Below, piece by piece: positions 56,097 to 64,000 of a DNA stretch of 64,000 bases. A program made the position numbers and the translations under genes. The notes below the pieces were generated by a model. It worked only from the letters and a program-made list of their open reading frames with translations, was not told the origin of the DNA and made no database searches. Origin of the DNA: Pectobacterium zantedeschiae (GTDB lineage: Bacteria; Pseudomonadota; Gammaproteobacteria; Enterobacterales; Enterobacteriaceae); NCBI RefSeq assembly GCF_004137795.1, contig NZ_NWTM01000001.1:1849229-1913228 (forward strand), in the 5' to 3' direction. Numbering within the stretch: the first letter of the stretch is position 1; each line of letters opens with the position of its first letter.

Positions 56097-57422
56097 ATGC
56101 AAGCACCCATGTATCCAAAGGGACAGCTTTCACCAACACAAATCAGCCAGCGCTATCGCTACTGGCGACCGCGGTTGTTGATTTCCATGGTCATCGGGTA
56201 CGCCACATTTTACCTGACGCGTAAAAGCATCAACTTCGTCATGCCGGTGATGCAGTTGGAATTAGGGTTAAGCAAGGGCGATATCGGTCTGCTGGGGACG
56301 CTGTTTTACCTCTGTTATGGCGCGTCCAAGTTTATTTCCGGCATCGTATGCGATCGCACTCAGGTGCGCTGGTTTATGGGGGTCGGGCTGATGATTACTG
56401 GCGTGCTGAACATTCTGTTCATGTACTGCCAGTCGCTCACCGGATTGCTGATTGTCTGGGCGTTGAATGGTTTCTTTCAAGGCTGGGGGTGGCCCCCTTG
56501 CGCCAGACTGCTGAGCAGTTGGTATTCGCGAAATGAGCGCGGCCTTTGGTGGGGATGCTGGAATACGTCGATCAACATCGGCGGCGCGGCAGTTCCCTTA
56601 CTCGCAGGCTATCTGGCCTCCGAATGGGGATGGCAAGCAGCGCTGCTGGTGCCGGGTATCATCGGCATTGTGATCGGGCTGTGGCTGTGCTGGCAGCTGT
56701 GCGACAAACCGCAGCAACAGGGGTTGCCAAGCGTCGGTCAGTGGCGACGCGACGCGCTGGAGCTTCGTCAGGAGCAGCAAAGTCCACCGATGCCGATGCG
56801 TCAGATTCTGCGCGATGCGATTTTGCGTAACCGTACCATCTGGCTGCTCGGGTTTTCCTACATTCTGGTGTACCTGATTCGCATCGCACTGAATGACTGG
56901 GGAAATATCTGGCTGTCGGAGAGTCACGGTTTCAACCTGCTCAGCGCGAACGCTACGCTGTCGCTATTTGAGCTGGGTGGATTGCTGGGAGCGCTGTTTG
57001 CCGGTTGGGGATCGGACCTGCTGTTTCGTGGTCAACGTGCACCGATGATTTTGCTATTTGCACTCGGGCTGTTTTTAACCATGACCGCACTGTGGCTGGC
57101 ACCGATTCACCACTATTCACTGCTCGCGGCCTGTTTCTTCAGTATCGGATTTTTTGTTTTTGGACCACAGATGTTGATCGGCCTGGCTGCAACGGAATAC
57201 AGCCATAAGGATGCCGCAGGCACGGTGACAGGTTTTCTGGCGTTGTTTGCCTATCTTGGGGCAGCGCTGGCGGGCTGGCCGCTAGCACAGGTGCTGCAAC
57301 ACTACGGATGGTCGGGATTTTTTACTCTGCTGGCGTTGGCCTCAGCCTGCATCGGACTGTTATTGATGCCGCTGTTAATGGCAGGTGTCAGCCGCCGGGA
57401 ACGTTTGATGACATCAAAATAG
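56097..57422 (+). CDS. uhpC: MFS-type hexose-phosphate sensor UhpC
   Basis: A 441-residue major facilitator protein with twelve helices and the organophosphate:phosphate antiporter signature (GYATFYLTRKSINFVMPVMQ near residue 40; WALNGFFQGWGWPPCARLLS). UhpC resembles the transporter UhpT but acts as the external glucose-6-phosphate sensor for UhpB. The operon order supports the UhpC assignment. No uhpT follows; instead an ERIC element and an ABC importer do, so a direct transport role cannot be excluded. Confidence 0.88.
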   Translation: MQAPMYPKGQLSPTQISQRYRYWRPRLLISMVIGYATFYLTRKSINFVMPVMQLELGLSKGDIGLLGTLFYLCYGASKFISGIVCDRTQVRWFMGVGLMITGVLNILFMYCQSLTGLLIVWALNGFFQGWGWPPCARLLSSWYSRNERGLWWGCWNTSINIGGAAVPLLAGYLASEWGWQAALLVPGIIGIVIGLWLCWQLCDKPQQQGLPSVGQWRRDALELRQEQQSPPMPMRQILRDAILRNRTIWLLGFSYILVYLIRIALNDWGNIWLSESHGFNLLSANATLSLFELGGLLGALFAGWGSDLLFRGQRAPMILLFALGLFLTMTALWLAPIHHYSLLAACFFSIGFFVFGPQMLIGLAATEYSHKDAAGTVTGFLALFAYLGAALAGWPLAQVLQHYGWSGFFTLLALASACIGLLLMPLLMAGVSRRERLMTSK

Positions 57423-57439
57423 CAATAACAATCGATAAC

Positions 57440-57639
<200 letters not shown>

Positions 57640-57653
57640 CAAAGGAAAACATC

Positions 57654-58688
57654 ATGAAACTGAGTACCTTAACGACCCTCATCGCCGCTGGACTGACCGT
57701 TGCTGCCGTTACTACTACCACCGCTCGGGCTGAAGGACGCTTAGTTATTTACTGTAGCGCCACCAACGCCTTCTGCGAAGAGGAGGCCAAAGCCTTCGGC
57801 GAAAAACACAATGTTAAAACCTCCTTTATCCGTAACGGCTCCGGCAGCACACTGGCGAAAGTCGATGCCGAGAAGAAGAACCCACAGGCCGATGTCTGGT
57901 ACGGCGGTACGCTGGATCCACAATCTCAAGCGGGCGAAATGGATCTGCTGGAACCCTATCAGTCTAAAAATCTTGATCAGATCATGCCGCAGTTCCGCGA
58001 TCCTGCCAAACGTAAGGGCAACTACTCGTCTGCGGTTTACGTCGGCATTCTCGGTTTCGGCGTCAACACCGATCGCCTGAAAGAGAAAAATCTTCCAGTG
58101 CCACAGTGCTGGAAAGATCTGACTAACCCAGTCTACAAAGGCGAAATCCAAATTGCTGATCCACAGAGCTCCGGTACAGCGTATACCGCGCTGGCAACGT
58201 TCTCCCAGCTTTGGGGCCAGGATCAGGCTTTTGATTACCTGAAAAAACTGAATGCCAACGTGTCGCAGTACACCAAGTCCGGTATTGCCCCGGCACGTAA
58301 CGCCGCACGTGGCGAAACCGCTATTGGCATCGGCTTCCTGCATGATTACTCGCTGGAAAAAGAAAAAGGCGCCCCGCTGACGCTGATCTCCCCGTGTGAA
58401 GGCACTGGCTATGAAATTGGCGGCGTCAGCATTCTGAAAGGCGCGCGCAATATGGACAACGCCAAGCTGTTCGTTGACTGGGCGCTGTCAAAAGAAGCAC
58501 AGGAACTCTCCTGGAAAAAAGGCCAGTCCTACCAGATTCTGACGAACACCACTGCCGAAGCGTCCCCGCTGTCGTTGAAATTGCAGGACTTGAAACTGAT
58601 TAACTACGACATGGACAAATACGGCGCAGCAGACGTGCGTAAAGAGCTGATTTCCAAGTGGGTTAACGAAGTCAAAATGGGCCAATAA
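57654..58688 (+). CDS. afuA: AfuA-like periplasmic binding protein, probably for sugar phosphates
   Basis: A 344-residue binding protein with a signal peptide ending near TTARAE, mature RLVIYCSATNAFCEEEAKAFG. The fold is the ferric-binding (FbpA-like) family and it would often be called an iron(III) transporter subunit. It lacks the adjacent tyrosine pair that binds iron in FbpA; the corresponding region reads ARNAARGETAIGIGFLHDYS. AfuA of Actinobacillus, in the same family, binds hexose-6-phosphates. Adjacency to UhpABC supports that reading here. An AAAGGAAAA ribosome site lies inside or just after the ERIC end. Confidence 0.82.
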   Translation: MKLSTLTTLIAAGLTVAAVTTTTARAEGRLVIYCSATNAFCEEEAKAFGEKHNVKTSFIRNGSGSTLAKVDAEKKNPQADVWYGGTLDPQSQAGEMDLLEPYQSKNLDQIMPQFRDPAKRKGNYSSAVYVGILGFGVNTDRLKEKNLPVPQCWKDLTNPVYKGEIQIADPQSSGTAYTALATFSQLWGQDQAFDYLKKLNANVSQYTKSGIAPARNAARGETAIGIGFLHDYSLEKEKGAPLTLISPCEGTGYEIGGVSILKGARNMDNAKLFVDWALSKEAQELSWKKGQSYQILTNTTAEASPLSLKLQDLKLINYDMDKYGAADVRKELISKWVNEVKMGQ

Positions 58689-58843
58689 TCTCGATTTATT
58701 GCCCTTGATTGCAAAAAGAATGGGAGCACTGCGATACGCGCGTTTCGCTTAACGCAGTGTTCTCAACATCGCTGATTGACCATTACTCAATATTATTAAC
58801 CAACCAATACCTGTGACGATTCAATCTCATAAAACAATTCTAT

Positions 58844-58969
58844 ATACCCTAAATAATTCGAGTTGCGGGAAGGCGGCAACCGAGCGAGTCCCCAGGAGCT
58901 TACTCAGGTAAGTGACTGGGGTGAGTAAGGGCAGCCAACGCACAGGCAATTTGAAGTATGACGGGTATA
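58844..58969 (+). repeat. Standard ERIC element (afuA-afuB gap)
   Basis: A 126-base copy that follows the ERIC consensus from TATACCCTAAATAATTCGAG through CCCCAGGAGCTTACTCAGGT and AAGTGACTGGGGTGAG to GACGGGTATA. It has no insertion and lies between two genes of one importer operon. Confidence 0.95.
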
Positions 58970-58995
58970 AAACTTGCACGCACCAGGGAACCATC

Positions 58996-61074
58996 ATGTC
59001 ACACACAATAACGCTTTCACCGACGCCTAAACGGGATCCTGTTTTCCTGTGGCTGGCGCTGATTGCAGCAACATTTTTGCTGCTGCCAGCGTGGAGCCTG
59101 GATTACGGCCTGCTTGATGCCTCACGCGATGAACTACTGGCGGCCTATAGCTGGTCGAGCCTGAATATCAGCCTGCTTTGGTTTTTGCTCCCGTTAGGAT
59201 TACTGGCGCGTCCACTGCTTACGCCCAGCCGGGAACAGCGCGGTCGCCACCGTTTCGATGCGGCTTATGCCTTGTTCTGTGCCCTTTTTGTGGTCATCAG
59301 TGCGACCATTGAGGGTCGTGGAATGGGCTATGGCACTATCACGCTGTTTGTTGCCCTAAGTGCAATCATCACACTGGCGCTTTCACGGCTTGACTGGCTA
59401 GGTGGCGATCGCTTCGTCATCGGCTCACTCATTAGCATCATCGCGCTGATCGGCGTCTTTATTCTTTACCCCAGCATCGCCATCTTTATCCCGATGTTCA
59501 CCAACGACAGCGGTGAATTCGCGCCGCTGGCATTCATGCAGATTCTGAGTCAGACGCACATTTTACGGGTGATCTGGAACTCCTTCCTGCTGTCGGTTGC
59601 CGTCGGTATCGGCTGTACCTTCTTCGGTATGGTGTTGGCGATTTACACTTCACGTATCGCCCGCCGCTCCGCTATTATTGGCCGCATTTTCTCCATACTG
59701 CCTATCGTTACGCCACCGTTTGTCGTCGGGTTAGGCGTGACGCTGATGATGGGCCGCTCCGGGTATGTTACCGAGTTGATGGTAGCCTGGTTCGGCCTGA
59801 CGAACACCAACTGGCTGTACGGTTTTACTGGCATCTGGCTGGCGCAGGTGCTCGCCTTCACGCCAATGTCGTTTATGATTCTCGAAGGCGCGATGAAGAC
59901 CATTCATCCGTCTCTGGAAGAAGCATCGTACACGCTACGCGCCAACCGCTATCAAACCTTTCAGCGCGTTTTCCTGCCCCTGCTGAAACCCGCGCTGGCT
60001 AACTCGTTCCTGATCGTGATCGTCCAGTCGCTGGCCGATTTCAGTAACCCGCTGGTGCTAGGCGGCAACTTCGACGTACTCGCTACCCAGATTTACTTCT
60101 ACATCACTGGCGCACAGCTGGATTACCAGTCAGCCAGTACGCTCGGCGTTGTCCTGCTGTTGTTCTCACTGGCTGTGTTCTGCGTGCAATATCTGTGGAT
60201 CGGCAAACGCTCCTACGTCACGATTTCCGGTAAGTCCTACCGGGGAGATGTGCAGCCGCTGCCCGTTTCGCTGGTGTGGATCGTCAGCATCCTGCTCTAT
60301 GTCTGGATTGCCTTTAACGTTCTGCTGTACGGCAGCATTTTCTACGGCAGCTTTACCGTTAACTGGGGCGTGGATTACACCCTGACGCTGGCAAACTTCA
60401 GCAAGCTGTTCGGACAAGGCTTTAGCGACGGCGCCTGGCCTTCCCTGCTGGATACGTTGCTGTTCGCGGGTATCGCCGCACCCATTACGGCACTGTTCGG
60501 GCTGCTTATCGCCTACATCGTGGTGCGCCAGCAGTTCTACGGCAAGAAGGCTATCGAGTTCACCACCATGCTGTGCTTTGCCGTACCGGGTACCGTTGCT
60601 GGTGTGTCTTACATCCTGGCCTTTAACAGTGCGCCCGTTTACTTAACGGGAACAGCGGTAATCGTCATCATGTCGATGGTGATGCGTAACGTGCCGGTCG
60701 GTATTCGCGCGGGTATTGCGGGTCTGGGGCAGTTGGATAAATCGCTGGACGAGGCGTCGCTCAGCTTGAGAGCGGGTTCGATGCGCACGGTGTTTTATAT
60801 TCTGCTACCGCTACTGCGTCCGGCCATTCTGTCCGCACTGATTTACAGCTTCGTGCGTGCCATTACCACGGTTAGCGCCATCATCTTCCTGGTTACACCG
60901 GATACTCGCGTCGCCACGTCTTATATCCTTAACCGCGTGGAAGACGGTGAATACGGTATGGCGATCGCCTACGGTTCCATCCTGATTGTGGTCATGCTGG
61001 CCATTATTTTCCTGTTCGATTATCTGGTCGGTGAAGCGCGGGTTTCCCGCACGAAAGCCAAGAATAGTGACTAA
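58996..61074 (+). CDS. afuB: AfuB-like fused ABC importer permease
   Basis: A 692-residue permease made of two membrane domains, as in the FbpB/AfuB type, with about 14-16 hydrophobic segments. Two EAA loops are visible: [29 protein letters not shown] (about residue 315) and [29 protein letters not shown] (about 590). MSHTITLSP is the start, with CAGGGA upstream. The frame remains open back into the ERIC element, but those codons come from the repeat and are not part of the protein. It follows afuA across a 300-base gap filled mostly by the ERIC copy. Confidence 0.87.
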   Translation: MSHTITLSPTPKRDPVFLWLALIAATFLLLPAWSLDYGLLDASRDELLAAYSWSSLNISLLWFLLPLGLLARPLLTPSREQRGRHRFDAAYALFCALFVVISATIEGRGMGYGTITLFVALSAIITLALSRLDWLGGDRFVIGSLISIIALIGVFILYPSIAIFIPMFTNDSGEFAPLAFMQILSQTHILRVIWNSFLLSVAVGIGCTFFGMVLAIYTSRIARRSAIIGRIFSILPIVTPPFVVGLGVTLMMGRSGYVTELMVAWFGLTNTNWLYGFTGIWLAQVLAFTPMSFMILEGAMKTIHPSLEEASYTLRANRYQTFQRVFLPLLKPALANSFLIVIVQSLADFSNPLVLGGNFDVLATQIYFYITGAQLDYQSASTLGVVLLLFSLAVFCVQYLWIGKRSYVTISGKSYRGDVQPLPVSLVWIVSILLYVWIAFNVLLYGSIFYGSFTVNWGVDYTLTLANFSKLFGQGFSDGAWPSLLDTLLFAGIAAPITALFGLLIAYIVVRQQFYGKKAIEFTTMLCFAVPGTVAGVSYILAFNSAPVYLTGTAVIVIMSMVMRNVPVGIRAGIAGLGQLDKSLDEASLSLRAGSMRTVFYILLPLLRPAILSALIYSFVRAITTVSAIIFLVTPDTRVATSYILNRVEDGEYGMAIAYGSILIVVMLAIIFLFDYLVGEARVSRTKAKNSD

Positions 61075-61088
61075 GCGGAGTGATTACC

Positions 61089-62138
61089 TTGAATACTGAA
61101 AAAAACTTTGTTGAACTGAAGCACGTCACTAAACGTTTCGGCAACAACACCGTCATTGATGATTTGAATCTGGCGATCCCACAGGGAAAAATGGTGACGC
61201 TGTTAGGGCCATCTGGCTGCGGTAAAACCACGGTACTCCGAGCCGTTGCAGGTCTGGAAAAACCGACGGAAGGCCAGATTTTCATCGACGGCGAAGACGT
61301 CACCGAGCGCTCGATTCAACAGCGTGATATTTGCATGGTGTTCCAGTCTTACGCCCTCTTCCCGCATATGTCGCTGGGGGAAAACATCGGCTACGGGCTG
61401 AAAATGCTCGGCCGCCCGAAGGCAGAAATCAATCAACGCGTCAAAGAAGCGCTGGCGCTGGTCGATCTGGAAGGGTTTGAAGATCGCTACGTCGACCAGA
61501 TTTCTGGTGGACAGCAACAGCGCGTCGCTCTGGCGCGCGCACTGATCCTTAAGCCTAAAGTCCTGCTGTTCGATGAGCCACTGAGTAACCTTGACGCCAA
61601 CCTGCGCCGCAGCATGCGTGAGAAAATCCGTGAGCTTCAACAACAGTTCAACATCACCTCATTGTACGTCACGCACGATCAGAGCGAAGCCTTTGCGGTA
61701 TCCGACATGGTTCTGGTGATGAACAAAGGCAAAATCATGCAGTTGGGCGCACCACAGGAGCTCTATCGCCAGCCCGCTTCACGCTTCATGGCCAGCTTTA
61801 TGGGGGATGCCAATATTTTCCCTGCCACCTTCACGGCAGACAGCGTGAACATCTATGGCTACCTCATTCCGCGTCCGCAGGATTTTGCCGCCGGATTAAG
61901 CGAATCGACCGTCGGTATTCGCCCGGAAGCGATTACGCTCAGCCATCAAGGTGACGAGAGCCAGCGTTGCACTATCACACAAGTCGCCTATATGGGGCCG
62001 CAGTATGAAGTGCAGGTGGACTGGCACGGCCAATCGATGCTGTTGCAGGTTAATGCTACCCAGCTTCAACCGAACCCAGGCGACAGCTACTACCTGCAAA
62101 TTCACCCTTACGGTATGTTTGTGCTATCCGAGCAGTAA
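61089..62138 (+). CDS. afuC: AfuC-like ABC importer ATPase
   Basis: A 349-residue ATPase with Walker [10 protein letters not shown], signature ISGGQQQR and Walker [16 protein letters not shown], plus a C-terminal TOBE-like domain ([30 protein letters not shown]). The start is taken as TTG 61089 ([10 protein letters not shown]) because GCGGAG stands eight bases before it; the GTG at 61080 would overlap that ribosome site. It begins 14 bases after the permease stop and ends at a terminator. Confidence 0.88.
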   Translation: MNTEKNFVELKHVTKRFGNNTVIDDLNLAIPQGKMVTLLGPSGCGKTTVLRAVAGLEKPTEGQIFIDGEDVTERSIQQRDICMVFQSYALFPHMSLGENIGYGLKMLGRPKAEINQRVKEALALVDLEGFEDRYVDQISGGQQQRVALARALILKPKVLLFDEPLSNLDANLRRSMREKIRELQQQFNITSLYVTHDQSEAFAVSDMVLVMNKGKIMQLGAPQELYRQPASRFMASFMGDANIFPATFTADSVNIYGYLIPRPQDFAAGLSESTVGIRPEAITLSHQGDESQRCTITQVAYMGPQYEVQVDWHGQSMLLQVNATQLQPNPGDSYYLQIHPYGMFVLSEQ

Positions 62139-62164
62139 ATAGCGGATAACTCACTGCCTATATA

Positions 62165-62195
62165 CCGGGAGCATTCGCTCCCGGTTTTACTTTTG
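62165..62195 (+). terminator. Terminator after afuC
   Basis: CCGGGAGC-ATTC-GCTCCCGG followed by TTTTACTTTT closes the importer operon. Confidence 0.9.
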
Positions 62196-62320
62196 TCGCA
62201 TTCCAACCCTGACATACTTTCATTTTGACCGGCTTTGATTGCGCCGGAATACATACGCCTGTTACGGATTCCCTACGCGATTTGTTATGATAACGCTCTC
62301 TCACGCACGGAATGGCCACA

Positions 62321-63397
62321 ATGAAACAGAAACCCATAACACTAAACGATGTCGCCGATCATGCCGGGGTTTCCTATCAGACGGTGTCCCGTGTTCTGAA
62401 TCAAGCGCCTCATGTTTCATCCCGTACTCGCAGTAAAGTGGAACAGGCGATGGCCGAGTTGAATTACACGCCTAACCGCGTCGCACAGCAGCTGGCAGGG
62501 AAAACCATCACCACGCTGGGACTGGTAACTACCGATCTTTCACTGCACGCACCGTCACAAATTGCCGCCGCGATTAAGAGCACCGCCAGCCAGTTGGGGA
62601 TCAATATCGTGATGTCCATGCTGAGCAGCCCGGATGTCAACACCTGCAATAACGCTGTTAACGACCTGCTTTCTCAGCGAGTCAGCGGCGTCATCGTGAA
62701 TGTTCCGCTATCAACGGATGAAGTCGCCCACATTAGCCAAACCTGTGCCGATACCCCCGTGCTGTTTATGGATGCCGATCCGCATACCGACATACTCAAC
62801 GTCATGTTCGATCCCGATCACGGTGCACGTTTAGCTATCACGCATTTGGTGCAACTAGGGCACCAACATATCGCCCTGCTGACAGGGCCAATGACCTCGA
62901 TTTCTGCCCGCCTGCGTTATGAGGGCTGGCTAACCGAACTGGAAAAACAGCAACTATCCCCCACTTCGGTACTGCACGGAGACTGGAGCGCCGCTTCTGG
63001 TTACCACCAAACGCTGGTTCTGCTGGGGCAATCCCTGCGCGTATCCGCCATTGTTGTGGCTAACGATCAAATGGCGCTTGGCGTTCTGCGCGCACTGCAC
63101 GAGTATGGTCTGCGCGTGCCGGAGCAAATGTCGGTAATAGGCTTTGACGATACTCAGGACAGCGCCTATTACACCCCGCCACTGACAACCATTCGGCAGG
63201 ATTTCAGGCTATTAGGTAAAGAAGGTGTCACTCGTTTACTCGCTACGCTGCACGATTCTACCCAGATCACGTCACTGCTGTTACCCACTGAACTGATCGT
63301 ACGCCATAGCACCGCCGTACATTCATCAACCCATGCCTCTCTGCAAGAATTAACAAAAAATCTGTTGGACATTACGCGCCAGCTCCAGCGTTTGTAA
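62321..63397 (+). CDS. lacI: Lac repressor LacI
   Basis: A 358-residue LacI-family repressor. The HTH with hinge reads PITLNDVADHAGVSYQTVSR and NRVAQQLAGK, and the recognition-helix residues (YQTVSRV) are the same as in E. coli LacI. The core matches closely as well (HAPSQIAAAIKS, LLSQRVSGVIVN, VANDQMALGVLRAL, PPLTTIRQDFRLLG), including the inducer-binding regions. The C-terminal tail keeps the leucine-rich tetramer helix (LLDITRQLQRL). ATG 62321 aligns with the E. coli start; one three codons upstream is also possible. It lies upstream of lacZ on the same strand, as in E. coli. Confidence 0.95.
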   Translation: MKQKPITLNDVADHAGVSYQTVSRVLNQAPHVSSRTRSKVEQAMAELNYTPNRVAQQLAGKTITTLGLVTTDLSLHAPSQIAAAIKSTASQLGINIVMSMLSSPDVNTCNNAVNDLLSQRVSGVIVNVPLSTDEVAHISQTCADTPVLFMDADPHTDILNVMFDPDHGARLAITHLVQLGHQHIALLTGPMTSISARLRYEGWLTELEKQQLSPTSVLHGDWSAASGYHQTLVLLGQSLRVSAIVVANDQMALGVLRALHEYGLRVPEQMSVIGFDDTQDSAYYTPPLTTIRQDFRLLGKEGVTRLLATLHDSTQITSLLLPTELIVRHSTAVHSSTHASLQELTKNLLDITRQLQRL

Positions 63398-63545
63398 CCC
63401 ATTACACAACAACATCGTTTGCACCATACTTGCCTAAACCTGACAAAATAATTTAATAAACAATAGGTTATTAATTAACCTTGTTGATTTATTACGTATA
63501 GCTTTCCAAATTCAATGTTCTTTCATTTCTTTTGCAAACGATCTT

Positions 63546-63606
63546 TGTGATCGCTTCCACTTTATTGTCACATTCCGCTTTACTCACTTTGGTGAGTCGA
63601 TATGTT
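63546..63606 (+). promoter_or_regulatory. lac promoter with CRP site
   Basis: A CRP-like site TGTGATCGCTTCCACT (63546-63561) matches TGTGA-N6-TCACA at 8 of 10 defined bases. It is followed by a -35 TTTACT (63579-63584) and a -10 TATGTT (63601-63606), spacer 16. The implied start near 63613-63615 puts CRP at about -61, the same geometry as in the E. coli lac promoter. Confidence 0.7.
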
Positions 63607-63618
63607 ATGGAAAATAGA

Positions 63619-63639
63619 AATTGTGAGCGGATAACAATT
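63619..63639 (+). promoter_or_regulatory. lac operator identical to E. coli lacO1
   Basis: The 21 bases around TTGTGAGCGGATAACAA are the same as the primary E. coli lac operator at every position. They lie right after the presumed transcription start, where a bound repressor would block lacZ. Confidence 0.95.
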
Positions 63640-63690
63640 TTAATTAGCCAATCACAATGAAGACTCAAGACGTTCAGGAGTAAAGCCATC

Positions 63691-64000
63691 ATGAGCGACA
63701 CCGTTTTACCGAATCCAATACGCCATCACGCCACGCTACGAGACATTCTTGCCAGACGTGATTGGGAAAACCCAGCCTGCACAAACTATCAGAGGCTCCC
63801 TGCACACCCACCGTTCAACAGTTGGCGAAGCGTGACTGCGGCACAGCAAGATGAGCCATCGCAGCGTGTTCGACGCTTGAATGGCGAGTGGGTGTTTAGT
63901 TATTTCAGTCGTCCTGAAGCCGTACCGGAAAGCTGGCTACAGCAGGACCTGCCTGATTCCGCTACCCTTCCAGTTCCTTCCAATTGGCAGCTACAGGGCT
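63691..64000 (+). CDS. lacZ: Beta-galactosidase LacZ (5' part)
   Basis: The first 103 codons of a glycoside hydrolase family 2 beta-galactosidase, cut by the window end. [30 protein letters not shown] and [16 protein letters not shown] match the N-terminal sugar-binding domain of E. coli LacZ ([29 protein letters not shown]). CAGGAG precedes the ATG. Expression should be under the adjacent lac operator and CRP site. Confidence 0.94.
   Translation, partial: MSDTVLPNPIRHHATLRDILARRDWENPACTNYQRLPAHPPFNSWRSVTAAQQDEPSQRVRRLNGEWVFSYFSRPEAVPESWLQQDLPDSATLPVPSNWQLQG

Noticed and set aside
58912-58995. N-terminal extension of the AfuB-like permease and similar ERIC-derived frames at 11511 and 11557
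   Set aside because: These codons come from the ERIC repeat, which gives the same KGSQRT-like peptide at both places; the true starts lie downstream.
57654-62138. Iron(III) ABC transporter
   Set aside because: The fold is that family, but the binding protein lacks the iron-ligand tyrosine pair, no Fur box is seen and the genes follow UhpABC; a sugar-phosphate role fits better.

Overview
The window reads as a chromosomal segment of a soft-rot enterobacterium, most likely Pectobacterium. The evidence is a signal-peptide-less pectin lyase of the PnlA type, ERIC repeats of the enterobacterial consensus, and many proteins (DcuB, GltP, Cbl, FdhF, LacI, UhpABC) that look like close relatives of E. 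coli proteins. There are no rRNA or tRNA genes, no CRISPR array, and only one scrap of an insertion sequence.

Layout. 1-9173 is a haem-acquisition locus: the end of the anti-sigma regulator HasS, the receptor HasR, the hemophore HasA, and a complete type I secretion machine (HasD, HasE and a TolC-like HasF). It ends in an IS3-family remnant. 9530-10525 is a PAS-GGDEF diguanylate cyclase. A long AT-rich stretch with an FNR-type promoter and an ERIC element leads to dcuB. 12977-25510 is a sulfonate/sulfur region. Two divergent operons each carry a TauABC/SsuABC-like importer and a hydroxycarboxylate dehydrogenase of a different fold. One operon adds a cysteate/D-cysteine lyase and an amino-acid racemase. 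gltP and the sulfur-limitation regulator cbl lie beside them. 25859-27794 is an AraC regulator with an EamA exporter.

27830-35584 is a seven-gene FetMP-type iron uptake operon (FTR1 permease, P19-like protein, DUF2318 membrane protein, two FtsX-like permeases, ATPase, TlpA-like lipoprotein) behind a Fur box. A chemoreceptor, a cysteine-containing FdhF homologue, a DAACS symporter, a HypT-like regulator and a second aspartate/glutamate-type racemase follow. 44512-51172 holds a MacA-MacB-outer-membrane-factor exporter, two paralogous small secreted two-cysteine proteins and an AraC regulator; this is the least explained unit and the best candidate for something new. Then come pnlA and an orphan nlpA.

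53797-62138 pairs UhpABC hexose-phosphate sensing with an ABC importer that looks like AfuABC (sugar phosphate) rather than an iron transporter; uhpT is absent here. The window ends in lacI and the start of lacZ, separated by a promoter with an operator identical to E. coli lacO1.

Five ERIC elements plus one ERIC end fragment are scattered through the window, most of them inside or just before operons, where they would be transcribed.
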